DNA of 64,000 nucleotides. Source: Lampropedia aestuarii (GTDB taxonomy: Bacteria; Pseudomonadota; Gammaproteobacteria; Burkholderiales; Burkholderiaceae_C). Below the pieces are notes generated by a model. The model was not told where the DNA came from, did no database searches, and worked only from the letters and a program-made list of their open reading frames with translations. Where the stretch lies: assembly GCF_004803635.1 (NCBI RefSeq), contig NZ_SSWX01000018.1:1-64000 (forward strand), given 5' to 3'. Below are positions 53,272 through 60,597 of the stretch, one piece after another (position 1 is the first letter of the stretch; every line of letters starts with the position of its first letter). Made by a program: the position numbers and the translations under genes.

Positions 53272-54654
53272 ATGACAGACACCACCAAATCATCCACCAT
53301 GGGCTGCCTGCTGGCAGCCAACGAACTGGAGTTGCTGCGCACCTTGCTGCCTGGCATCCACAGCGCTGAGATCGCACACGGCATCACTGCCATGCCGACT
53401 GCAGAGCGGCTGCGCGTTTTTTTATTGCTGCCACTGCGTCGCCAAGCCGATGTGGTCGGCTACCTGGACGCGCCCGAGCAGCTGGAGACCGTGCGGGCGC
53501 TCAAACGCCCTGATCTCATTGCCCTGATTGGTGCAATGCCGGCTGACAAACGCGCCGACCTGTTCAAACAGCTGAGCGCCGACGAGCAAACGGCCTTGCT
53601 GCCCGATATCGAGCTGGCGCAGCGCGAAGACATGCTGAAACTGGCGGCCTACCCCGAGGGCACGGCAGGTGCCATCATGACCTCAGAGTACGCGCATTTG
53701 CTGGCCGAGCTAAGCGCCAGCGAGGCCATTGAAGTGCTGCGCCGCGAAGCGCTGGACAAAGAGTTGATCTACCAGTGCTATGTGGTCGATGCGCACAAAA
53801 AACTGCAAGGTGTGGTCTCCTTGCCTGAGCTGCTTTTGGCCAGTGAATCGGCATGCGTCGGGGAGTTGATGCAAACGCACGGCATCGTCGGTCACGCCCA
53901 CGACAGCAAAGAAAGCACAGCCGAGAAAATCGCCAAATACGACTTGCTGGCCTTGCCGATTGTTGACGAGTCCGGCATTTTGCTCGGTGTAGTCACAGTC
54001 GACGATGCGATGGAGGTCAGTGAATCTGCACGTGGGCGCAATATGGTCAAATTTGGTGGCAATGCCAGCATTGGCAGCAGCCCCGATATCAGCCTGGCGC
54101 ACTCGTCGTTTCGGCAGATTTTCACGACCCGCGCCTTCTGGCTCAGCATCCTGACGATCTTTGGCATCATCACCAGCACCTTTGTTGCAGCGCAAGAAGA
54201 AATGCTCAGTGAAATTTTGATTCTCGCAGCCTTTATCGCACCGATTATTGACAGCGGCGGCAATACCGGCAGCCAGTCAGCCACCTTGGTAATTCGTGCC
54301 ATGGCTTTGGGTGAGACACAGCTGCGCTGGCGAGATTTGTGGCTGGTCATGCGCCGCGAATTACCCGTGGTGCTGGCGCTGGGCGCGGTTATCGGTGTGA
54401 TGGAGGTGGTGCTGGCTTACTTTAGCAAAGGCATTGGCGTAGAAGTCATGCTGATTGTGGGCCTGTCGATGTTCATCTGCATGGTGCTGGGCGGTTTGAT
54501 TGGTGCATTGCTGCCCTTCGCAGCCCGGTTCATCGGTGCTGATCCGGCAACCCTCAGCGCGCCACTGATCACCTCAATCATGGACTTGCTTGGCGTGGTG
54601 GTGTTTTTTGGCCTGGCTTACGCCTTCATGGGACATTTACTGACCGGCGCCTGA
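53272..54654 (+). CDS. mgtE: Magnesium transporter MgtE
   Basis: Mg2+-gated Mg2+ channel of 460 residues. Cytosolic N domain of helical repeats (about 15-130; MPTAERLRVFLLLPLRRQADVVGYL), CBS pair (about 135-265; YQCYVVDAHKKLQGVVSLPELLLA, LPIVDESGILLGVVTVDDAMEV), plug helix, then five transmembrane helices (285-460) with GNTGSQSATLVIRAMALGE and the pore Asp region ADPATLSAPLITSIMD. GGAGAA precedes the ATG. The complex 5' region suggests translational control. Followed on the same strand by mgtC. Confidence 0.95.
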   Translation: MTDTTKSSTMGCLLAANELELLRTLLPGIHSAEIAHGITAMPTAERLRVFLLLPLRRQADVVGYLDAPEQLETVRALKRPDLIALIGAMPADKRADLFKQLSADEQTALLPDIELAQREDMLKLAAYPEGTAGAIMTSEYAHLLAELSASEAIEVLRREALDKELIYQCYVVDAHKKLQGVVSLPELLLASESACVGELMQTHGIVGHAHDSKESTAEKIAKYDLLALPIVDESGILLGVVTVDDAMEVSESARGRNMVKFGGNASIGSSPDISLAHSSFRQIFTTRAFWLSILTIFGIITSTFVAAQEEMLSEILILAAFIAPIIDSGGNTGSQSATLVIRAMALGETQLRWRDLWLVMRRELPVVLALGAVIGVMEVVLAYFSKGIGVEVMLIVGLSMFICMVLGGLIGALLPFAARFIGADPATLSAPLITSIMDLLGVVVFFGLAYAFMGHLLTGA

Positions 54655-54714
54655 GCGCCTGCTCCATGCCCACTGCAGCAACGCCCTACTGATACCCGGT
54701 TGTGTGACAAGCAG

Positions 54715-54860
54715 ATGACCGCAGCGCCGAACACACAGGCGGCATGCGCTTGGTCTGAACCGGCTTGGCACTGGCCAAGAACCTCTCCATAATCGCCTCG
54801 CAAGTAGCCTGCGCCAACGCGGCCGCTTGCGCAACTCTGTGCCAGACTGGCCAGTCTGGC
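54715..54860 (+). promoter_or_regulatory. mgtC leader with short ORF and 20-bp palindrome
   Basis: Between mgtE and mgtC (232 bases). A 25-codon frame (54715-54792) reads MTAAPNTQAACAWSEPAW and ends HWPRTSP; it is rich in Pro and Trp, with only a weak AAGCAG site. GCCAGACTGGCCAGTCTGGC (54841-54860) is a perfect palindrome ending 16 bases before the mgtC ribosome binding site. Salmonella mgtC also has a proline-rich leader peptide, but this one could be chance. Confidence 0.35.
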
Positions 54861-54886
54861 CAGCACCAAACATTCTTGAGGACACC

Positions 54887-55621
54887 ATGCTGGAAAGCAA
54901 TTTCTACTCCACCAACTGGCATGCTCTGGGCATCATGTTCATCAATCTGAGCATGGCCTTTGTGCTTGGCGCGCTGATTGGTGTTGAGCGCCAATTTCGC
55001 CAACGTACCGCGGGCTTGCGCACCAATACCCTAGTCGCCGTAGGTGCGGCCATCTTTGTTTCTTTGGGGGTGCGCCTGTTTGATATCACCGGCGGGCCAC
55101 AAACGCCGATTCACATCGTCGCCTACGTCGTCTCCGGCATTGGCTTTCTGGGCGCGGGTGCGATCATGAAGGAAGGTGCGAATATCTCAGGCCTCAATAC
55201 TGCCGCCACCCTGTGGGGAGCCGGTGCCGTAGGGGCTTGTTGTGGCGCCGGTTTATGGGGTGAGGCTGCGATTGCCACCGTGTTTGTGATTGCTGGCAAC
55301 ACCTTGCTGCGCCCAGTGGTGAACCGCATCAACCGCAGCCCGTTCAACGAAGAGCACAGCGAGGCGCTCTACATGGTGCATGTGATTTGTAGCCGTGATG
55401 TGCGCTCGGATGTGCACGAGCAAATGGTGGAGTTGCTCGAGCAGGCGACCTACCCAGCGCGCCAAGTCGAAGACGAAGATTTTGGTGAGGACAGTGTGCG
55501 CATTGAATTTACCTTGTTTGCCACTGCGGTGCAGGGCGAAGAACTTGACCAAGCAGTGGCTAAGGCTGAGGCCTTGCCTGGTGTGAAACAAGCATTTTGG
55601 ACGGTCGGCGATGAAGGTTAA
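54887..55621 (+). CDS. mgtC: MgtC/SapB family protein
   Basis: Inner-membrane protein of about 244 residues from the ATG at 54887, preceded by TTGAGGACACC. Five hydrophobic segments carry the family motifs MAFVLGALIGVERQFRQRTAGLRTNTLVAVGAA and VSGIGFLGAGAIMKEGANISGLNTAATLWGAGAVGACCG. A C-terminal ACT-like cytosolic domain (about 150-240) follows. MgtC proteins are needed for growth in low Mg2+ and inside macrophages, and some modulate ATP synthase and PhoR. It overlaps the kinase gene by 11 bases. Confidence 0.93.
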   Translation: MLESNFYSTNWHALGIMFINLSMAFVLGALIGVERQFRQRTAGLRTNTLVAVGAAIFVSLGVRLFDITGGPQTPIHIVAYVVSGIGFLGAGAIMKEGANISGLNTAATLWGAGAVGACCGAGLWGEAAIATVFVIAGNTLLRPVVNRINRSPFNEEHSEALYMVHVICSRDVRSDVHEQMVELLEQATYPARQVEDEDFGEDSVRIEFTLFATAVQGEELDQAVAKAEALPGVKQAFWTVGDEG

Positions 55622-56768
55622 AAAACACGGCGCACAAGCCATCGATGCGGCGCAGGTTCGCACCACCGGGCTGCAAGCCACTGCAGCCCCGGCCAACAGC
55701 CCTGAGCTGAGCAGCATGGCGCGCATGTCACTGCCCAAATGGCTAATGACGATCTTGGCCGTGGTCGCCATTTTTGTCGCAGACACCACCACGTACTATG
55801 AAGTCGCTGTCTCGGTGTTCTATGCCGCCACGCTGCTGGCCATCGAGGCCCATTTAAACCCACGTGGGTTATGGGCTTGTACCGCAGGCGGTTTGGTTCT
55901 GATTCTTGTGAGTTTCGCCTTGACCGCGCATGGTGATTTGCACGCCGGTCTGGTCAACCTCATCATCAGCTTATGCACCATTGTCGCAACCGCTTATCTG
56001 ATCACCAAAATGCGCGCAGCGCGTCTGGCCGCGCAACAAGCGCAAAGCCAATTGATCAGGATGACGCGCATTCAAAGCATGGAGGCCTTGACCGTCTCGA
56101 TCGCCCATGAGATCAACCAGCCCTTAGCGGCCATCGTGACCAGTGCCAATGCCGGCCAGCGTTGGCTCACACAAAATCCCCCCAATGTCACCAAAGCACA
56201 CGAAACACTGGAGCGCATTGCCGCTGATGCACAGCGCGCGAGCACCATCATCGCCCGTATCCGCGGCCTGACACGCGGCGATGCGCCACACCAGGCAGCC
56301 TTCGACATCAACACCGCCTTGCAGGAGATTCTGGCCTTGTCCAAAGCCGAGCTGGATCTGCAAGACATCACCGTCTCCTTGCAGTTGGAGGAGGCGCTGC
56401 CGGCAGCTTACGCCGACAAAGTGCAAGTGCAGCAGGTCGCGGCCAATCTGCTGCTCAATGCCATCGATGCGCTGCGCTGCGTGCCGCCCACCAGGCGGCA
56501 TTTGCAGATCGAGTCCAGCCTCGTCGGCGGCAGCTTTGTGCAGATCAGCTTCACCGACACGGCAGACGGCATCGCCCCCAGCATCAAGGACCATTTGTTC
56601 GATGCCTTTTGGACCACTAAAAAAGACGGCATTGGCGTGGGCCTGAGCCTGTCTCGCACCATCATCGATGCCAATGGCGGGCGACTCTGGCTCGATGAAG
56701 ACCACCATGGCACGGGCGCATGCTTTCGCTTTCTTGTGCCAATTGCGCCAATTGCACCTGTGGCATGA
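55611..56768 (+). CDS. Sensor histidine kinase
   Basis: 385 residues. About three to four hydrophobic segments (40-140) with little periplasmic loop form the sensing part, without a PAS domain. The H-box is MEALTVSIAHEINQPLAAIV (FixL/DctB type), N-box VQQVAANLLLNAIDAL, and the G2 box KKDGIGVGLSLSRTII. The G1 box is degenerate (DTADGIAP rather than DNGPGI). Its start lies inside the mgtC 3' end. It forms a pair with the FixJ-like regulator downstream. The signal is unknown; coupling to mgtC suggests Mg2+ or envelope state. Confidence 0.9.
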   Translation: MKVKKHGAQAIDAAQVRTTGLQATAAPANSPELSSMARMSLPKWLMTILAVVAIFVADTTTYYEVAVSVFYAATLLAIEAHLNPRGLWACTAGGLVLILVSFALTAHGDLHAGLVNLIISLCTIVATAYLITKMRAARLAAQQAQSQLIRMTRIQSMEALTVSIAHEINQPLAAIVTSANAGQRWLTQNPPNVTKAHETLERIAADAQRASTIIARIRGLTRGDAPHQAAFDINTALQEILALSKAELDLQDITVSLQLEEALPAAYADKVQVQQVAANLLLNAIDALRCVPPTRRHLQIESSLVGGSFVQISFTDTADGIAPSIKDHLFDAFWTTKKDGIGVGLSLSRTIIDANGGRLWLDEDHHGTGACFRFLVPIAPIAPVA

Positions 56769-56807
56769 GATGATGGGGAGCTTGAGCCGACTGCTCCTTC
56801 ACTCCTT

Positions 56808-57434
56808 ATGACCTCTGCCAATACCGACAGCGCCGATGCCATCGTCTACGTGGTTGACGATGATGCCTCGGTGCGCGCCGCTTTGGAAGACTTGCTCGCT
56901 TCTGTCGGGCTGCAAGTACAAAGCTTTGCCTCAACAGCACAGTTCCTCAGCCACGAGCGCCCCAACAAAGCCGCCTGTCTGATTTTGGATGTGCGCATGC
57001 CCGGCCAAAGCGGCATGGACTTTCACCGCCAAATGCCGCAGTTGGGACTCGATCTGCCGGTGATTTTCATCACTGGCCACGGCGATATCGCCATGGGCGT
57101 AGAGGCGATGAAAAACGGCGCGCTTGAGTTTCTCACCAAGCCGTTTCGGGACCAGCAATTACTCGATGCGATTCACCACGGCATCGAGAAAAACCGTGCA
57201 CAGCGCCAGCAAGCAGCTGAGCAGGCTGCCAGGCAAGCGCGCTGGAACAGCTTAAGTCCTGGCGAACAAGACGTGGTGCGCCTGGTGGTCCAAGGCTTGC
57301 TGAACAAGCAAGTGGCAGCGCAACTGGATGTGAGCGAAATCACCGTCAAAGTGCGACGCAGCCATGCAATGCGCAAACTGGGCATGGATTCACTGGCAGA
57401 ATTGGTGCGTTTTACTGAACGCATTGCGATGTGA
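56808..57434 (+). CDS. FixJ-family response regulator
   Basis: 208 residues: receiver domain with the acidic pocket VVDDDAS, phosphoacceptor Asp61 in LILDVRMPGQSG, Thr in FITGHGD and Lys in FLTKPF. Then a LuxR-type helix-turn-helix (SPGEQDVVRLVVQGLLNKQVAAQLDVSEITVKVRRSHAMRKLG). It follows the kinase by 39 bases and is followed with no gap by the phosphatase gene. Probably regulates envelope or ion genes, perhaps its own operon. Confidence 0.93.
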   Translation: MTSANTDSADAIVYVVDDDASVRAALEDLLASVGLQVQSFASTAQFLSHERPNKAACLILDVRMPGQSGMDFHRQMPQLGLDLPVIFITGHGDIAMGVEAMKNGALEFLTKPFRDQQLLDAIHHGIEKNRAQRQQAAEQAARQARWNSLSPGEQDVVRLVVQGLLNKQVAAQLDVSEITVKVRRSHAMRKLGMDSLAELVRFTERIAM

Positions 57435-58004
57435 ATGAACCATAGCATTTTTTTATGGATTAACAGTTGGCGCTCTCCGGCCATTGATGCGGTGCTCAAT
57501 GCCGTCTCGCTGTCTGGCAGTGCGCTGAACATTGTCTGGCTGCTGCCGCTGGCCTGCGCCTTGTTGTTGCTGCGCTGCCCCAGGGCCCAATTCCATGCGC
57601 GCCTGCGCTTTTTGGCCGTTGCAGCGCTGGGCTTTGTGCTGGCCATGGCCCTGGTTGCAGCCTTCAAATTTGGACTCCAATTGCCCCGCCCGGGCACCGT
57701 GTTTGGCAGCCAGGTCGTGCACTCCATCGTGCCTGAGGATTCGCGCTACAGCTTTCCCAGCGGCCATGCGACTTTTGCCATGTGGCTGGCCGTTTGCCTG
57801 TGGCCACGTGTGTCTGCGCTGGCGCGCTGCGCACTGGTGGTCTACGTGATCGCGGTCGGCCTGGCCCGTATCAACCTGGGAATGCACTTCCCAGCCGATG
57901 TGCTCGTTGGTTACGCCATCGGTGCTTGCTGCGCGTGGCTGAGCAGATGGCTGTTGCTGCGCACTGGCAGCGCCCATGCCTTGCCCCAAAACCGCCGCAA
58001 CTGA
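57435..58004 (+). CDS. PAP2-family membrane phosphatase
   Basis: 189 residues with five to six transmembrane segments. The three acid-phosphatase motifs are complete: KFGLQLPRPG (K-x6-RP), SFPSGHATF (P-SGH) and ARINLGMHFPADVLVG (SR-x5-H-x3-D type). Members dephosphorylate undecaprenyl diphosphate, phosphatidic acid or lipid A. The ATG directly follows the response regulator's TGA, so it is in the mgtC-kinase-regulator operon. That context would suit envelope remodelling in low Mg2+, but this is inference. Confidence 0.88.
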   Translation: MNHSIFLWINSWRSPAIDAVLNAVSLSGSALNIVWLLPLACALLLLRCPRAQFHARLRFLAVAALGFVLAMALVAAFKFGLQLPRPGTVFGSQVVHSIVPEDSRYSFPSGHATFAMWLAVCLWPRVSALARCALVVYVIAVGLARINLGMHFPADVLVGYAIGACCAWLSRWLLLRTGSAHALPQNRRN

Positions 58005-58096
58005 CAGCCCCAAGGGCTGCCAAGGGGTAAAGCCTCCCTCTCACCATCTGGCCAAATCGCGTCGAGCCATACACAATGGTCAGTATGTGCTTCTTG

Positions 58097-59563
58097 TCAG
58101 AATGGATAGGCAGGGGCCTGCCCTTTAACAGTCAGCCACTGCCACTGCGTGAATTCTTCCCAGTTGGCCGAGCCACCGATGCTGCTGCCGTTACCAGAAG
58201 CTCCCACACCGCCAAACGGATTGACCACCTCGTCGTTGACGGTTTGGTCGTTGATGTGCAGCAAGCCCGTGTGCAGCGACTCGCCCAGTTGGAGCGCACG
58301 CCCTACATCGCGCGACAAAATCGCCATCGACAAGCCATACTCGGTGTCGTTGGCCAGCCGCGCCGCGTCGGCGTCGGTATCGAATGGAATGACCACTGCC
58401 ACCGGGCCGAAAATTTCTTCATGGAACGCTGGGTTCTCGGGCGTGACGCCGCTGAGCACCGTAGGCGCAAGGAACAAGCCCTCGTGCGTGCCGCCCACTT
58501 CCAGCACCGCACCGGCTTGCGTCGCCGACTCAATCACGCGCAGCGCGCGGTCGCGCTGCGCCGCATTGATCAACGGGCCAATTTGGACCTCACCCTGCAG
58601 CGGATTGCCGACCTTGAGGCTGCGAGCCTTGGCTGTGAGTTGTTGCACAAAGCTGTCGTAAATACCACGCTGCACCAGCACCCGCCCGGCCGACATGCAA
58701 ATCTGTCCTTGGTGCAAATACACGCCCCAGGCGGTGTTGGCAATGGCCAAGTCCAGATCTGCGTCGTCCAGCACAATCAGCGAATTTTTACCGCCCAACT
58801 CCAGCGAGACCTTTTTGAGATTGCGGCTGGCGGCTTCCCCCACTTTGCGCCCTGCTGCTGTAGAGCCAGTGAAGTGGATCATCGCAATATGCGGATCGCT
58901 GGTTATCGCAGCACCTACTGCGCCATCGCCTGGCAGCACTTGCAACACCCCGGCAGGCAAGCCAGCCAGTTCAAACAAACGCGCAATGGCCACACCACCA
59001 CACACTGCAGTGCGCGGATCGGGCTTGAGCACCACCGCATTACCCAGCGCCAGCGATGGCGCAACGGCGCGCATCGCCAAGTACAGCGGGAAATTGAATG
59101 GCGCAATCACACCCACAACCCCAAGCGGGCGGCGGCGTGCCAGACTCAAACGCCCAGGCTCCGAGGGCAGCACCTCACCAGCACTGCGCGAAGGCAGGCC
59201 CGAAGCCTCGTGCAAAGCCTTGATCGTCACAGCCACTTCAAAACCGGCCTTCATTTGGATCGAGCCACTCTCACGCACGACCCAACTGGCAATCTCGTCT
59301 GCATGGTCTTCAGCCAGGCACGCAGCTTTGCGCAAAACCTTGGCCCGCTCGTCATAAGGCAGTGCCGCCCAGGCTTTTTGCGCTTGCGCGGCTGCCGCAG
59401 CTTGGCTGGCAATCAGCGCCGGATCGGCCAGCGCCACACGCCCCAGCTCAGCGCCGGTGGCGGGCTCCACCACCGCGCTGGTGCTGGCTCCAGCACGCCA
59501 CTCGCCGGTGAACAGGCGCTCTTGCCAAAGCGCGGTGGGCAACAAAGTGTGTGACTGACTCAT
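58097..59563 (-). CDS. Aldehyde dehydrogenase, benzaldehyde dehydrogenase-like
   Basis: NAD(P)+-dependent aldehyde dehydrogenase of 488 residues. Catalytic Cys in GQICMSAGRVLV, general-base Glu in VSLELGGKNSLIVLDDAD, cofactor loop FTGSTAAGRKVG and FNFPLYLAMRAVAPSLALGNAVVLKPD are all intact. The PTALWQERLFTGEWRAG opening and the QICMSAGR motif are typical of XylC/benzaldehyde or vanillin dehydrogenases. No aromatic-degradation genes are adjacent, so the physiological substrate is open. Confidence 0.9.
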   Translation of the reverse strand: MSQSHTLLPTALWQERLFTGEWRAGASTSAVVEPATGAELGRVALADPALIASQAAAAAQAQKAWAALPYDERAKVLRKAACLAEDHADEIASWVVRESGSIQMKAGFEVAVTIKALHEASGLPSRSAGEVLPSEPGRLSLARRRPLGVVGVIAPFNFPLYLAMRAVAPSLALGNAVVLKPDPRTAVCGGVAIARLFELAGLPAGVLQVLPGDGAVGAAITSDPHIAMIHFTGSTAAGRKVGEAASRNLKKVSLELGGKNSLIVLDDADLDLAIANTAWGVYLHQGQICMSAGRVLVQRGIYDSFVQQLTAKARSLKVGNPLQGEVQIGPLINAAQRDRALRVIESATQAGAVLEVGGTHEGLFLAPTVLSGVTPENPAFHEEIFGPVAVVIPFDTDADAARLANDTEYGLSMAILSRDVGRALQLGESLHTGLLHINDQTVNDEVVNPFGGVGASGNGSSIGGSANWEEFTQWQWLTVKGQAPAYPF

Positions 59564-59853
59564 GCGTGTTTCCTTGCAATGTGGCGCGGGCTTGGCGCCG
59601 TTGACGGTTTGTGCGAGCGCTCAAGCGTACAACAGGATCGCAATCAATGCACACGCCAGCTGGTCTGATGAATGGGCCCAGCGCGCTGCCTTGGTGTTTC
59701 GTTACTTGATTAAACCAACACACTGCAGCTCGCGCATTCGCCCACCCTATGGCCACAGATGTTGCCATTGGCCTGATTGCAGGCCTTGATACGAGCGGCT
59801 TCTTCAGCCATGCGGGTTTTGCAGAGATTGCCTACATGCAGCAGTAGCGGCAC
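59564..59853. other. Gap with a possible short coding remnant
   Basis: No intact gene is seen. A 32-codon plus-strand frame at 59749-59847 reads MATDVAIGLIAGLDTSGFFS and ends AEIAYMQQ. It has no ribosome binding site and could be the C-terminal scrap of a deleted gene. Confidence 0.2.
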
Positions 59854-60225
59854 TCAAGCCGCTTCGACAGCGGCGACCACCACCACCTCAATGCGGTAGT
59901 CGGCATTGGCCAACAAGGCCTGCACGGTGGCACGTGGTGGCGTATGGCCGGGCGCAACCCACGCATCCCAGACCTCGTTCATCGCACCAATCTCGCTGAT
60001 GTCACTCAGGTAGATCTGGCATTGCAGAATGCTTTTTTTGCTGGCGCCAACTTCGGCCAATAAGCGGTCGATATGGCCCAGCACTTCCTGGGTTTGGATG
60101 CGGATATCAGCGCCAGGGTTATTCTCAGGGATTTGTCCGGCCAAATAGACCACGCCATTGAATACAGCGGTTTCAGACAAACGCGCGCCTACATGGCGCC
60201 GCTCAATCGCAGCTTGAGAGGACAT
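59854..60225 (-). CDS. RidA/YjgF-family deaminase
   Basis: Small trimeric enamine/imine deaminase-like protein of 123 residues. It has the family core VFNGVVYLAGQIPENN, VLGHIDRLLAEVGASKKSILQCQIYLSDI and GHTPPRATVQALLANADYRIEVVVVAA. Arg in PRATV is the usual substrate-binding residue. The start at 60225 is fixed by AAGGAG seven bases upstream. It belongs to the broader RidA superfamily rather than the archetypal RidA, so the substrate is unsure. Confidence 0.9.
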   Translation of the reverse strand: MSSQAAIERRHVGARLSETAVFNGVVYLAGQIPENNPGADIRIQTQEVLGHIDRLLAEVGASKKSILQCQIYLSDISEIGAMNEVWDAWVAPGHTPPRATVQALLANADYRIEVVVVAAVEAA

Positions 60226-60278
60226 GTACAACTCCTTGGTGTGATAAGCCCGTGATTCATACCAACGAAAATACAGGC

Positions 60279-60308
60279 AAAAAAAAAGCCGCTTATAAAG
60301 CGACTTTT
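60279..60308. terminator. Bidirectional terminator between tRNA-Gly and ridA-like gene
   Basis: AAAAAAAAAGCCGCTT-ATA-AAGCGACTTTTT: a 9-bp stem (one G-U pair) with an A-run on the left and a T-run on the right. It terminates the minus-strand tRNA transcript and could act in both directions. Confidence 0.8.
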
Positions 60309-60314
60309 TGAATC

Positions 60315-60390
60315 TGGAGCGGGAAAACGGGTTCGAACCGTCGACCTATACCTTGGCAAGGTATCGCTCTACCAACTGAGCTATTCCCGC
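60315..60390 (-). tRNA. tRNA-Gly (anticodon GCC)
   Basis: 76-nt cloverleaf on the minus strand: acceptor GCGGGAA/TTCCCGC, D arm AGCTCAGTTGGTAGAGC, anticodon stem ATACC/GGTAT with loop TTGCCAA (anticodon GCC), T arm GGTTCGAACC and an encoded 3' CCA. It is the substrate of GlyQS; glyQ is at 12336-13271. Confidence 0.97.
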
Positions 60391-60526
60391 ATGTGCAAAC
60401 CAATCAATGATTAGCAGCAAGACTCGTATTGTATGCCAAAAAACACGCTCGTTTGATGAAAAAACGCTTTTTTTGAAAAAATTTCAAAAGGCATACACAG
60501 GCAGCCCGTATGGCCCTCTCACCTTT

Positions 60527-60597
60527 AGAGCCTGTTAATACTCTTCACGTAGCCGCGAAGATTTTGAACAGGCCCTTGGAACGTGTTTAGGATCTTA
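60527..60597. repeat. R1 repeat, copy h (minimal), abutting the lon stop codon
   Basis: AGAGCCTGTTAATACTCTTCACGTAGCCG, then GAAGATTTTGAACAGGCCCTTGGAACGTG and TTTAGGATCTTA. Two R1 ends are joined with almost no middle. The last TTA, read on the minus strand, is the TAA stop of lon. Confidence 0.75.

Noticed and set aside
58076-59554. Long plus-strand open frame opposite the aldehyde dehydrogenase
   Set aside because: The minus strand encodes an intact dehydrogenase with all catalytic motifs; the plus frame has no recognisable content.
60527-60597. Rho-independent terminator of lon
   Set aside because: The inverted ends match repeat R1 and lack a T-run; listed as a repeat, although it might still influence termination.
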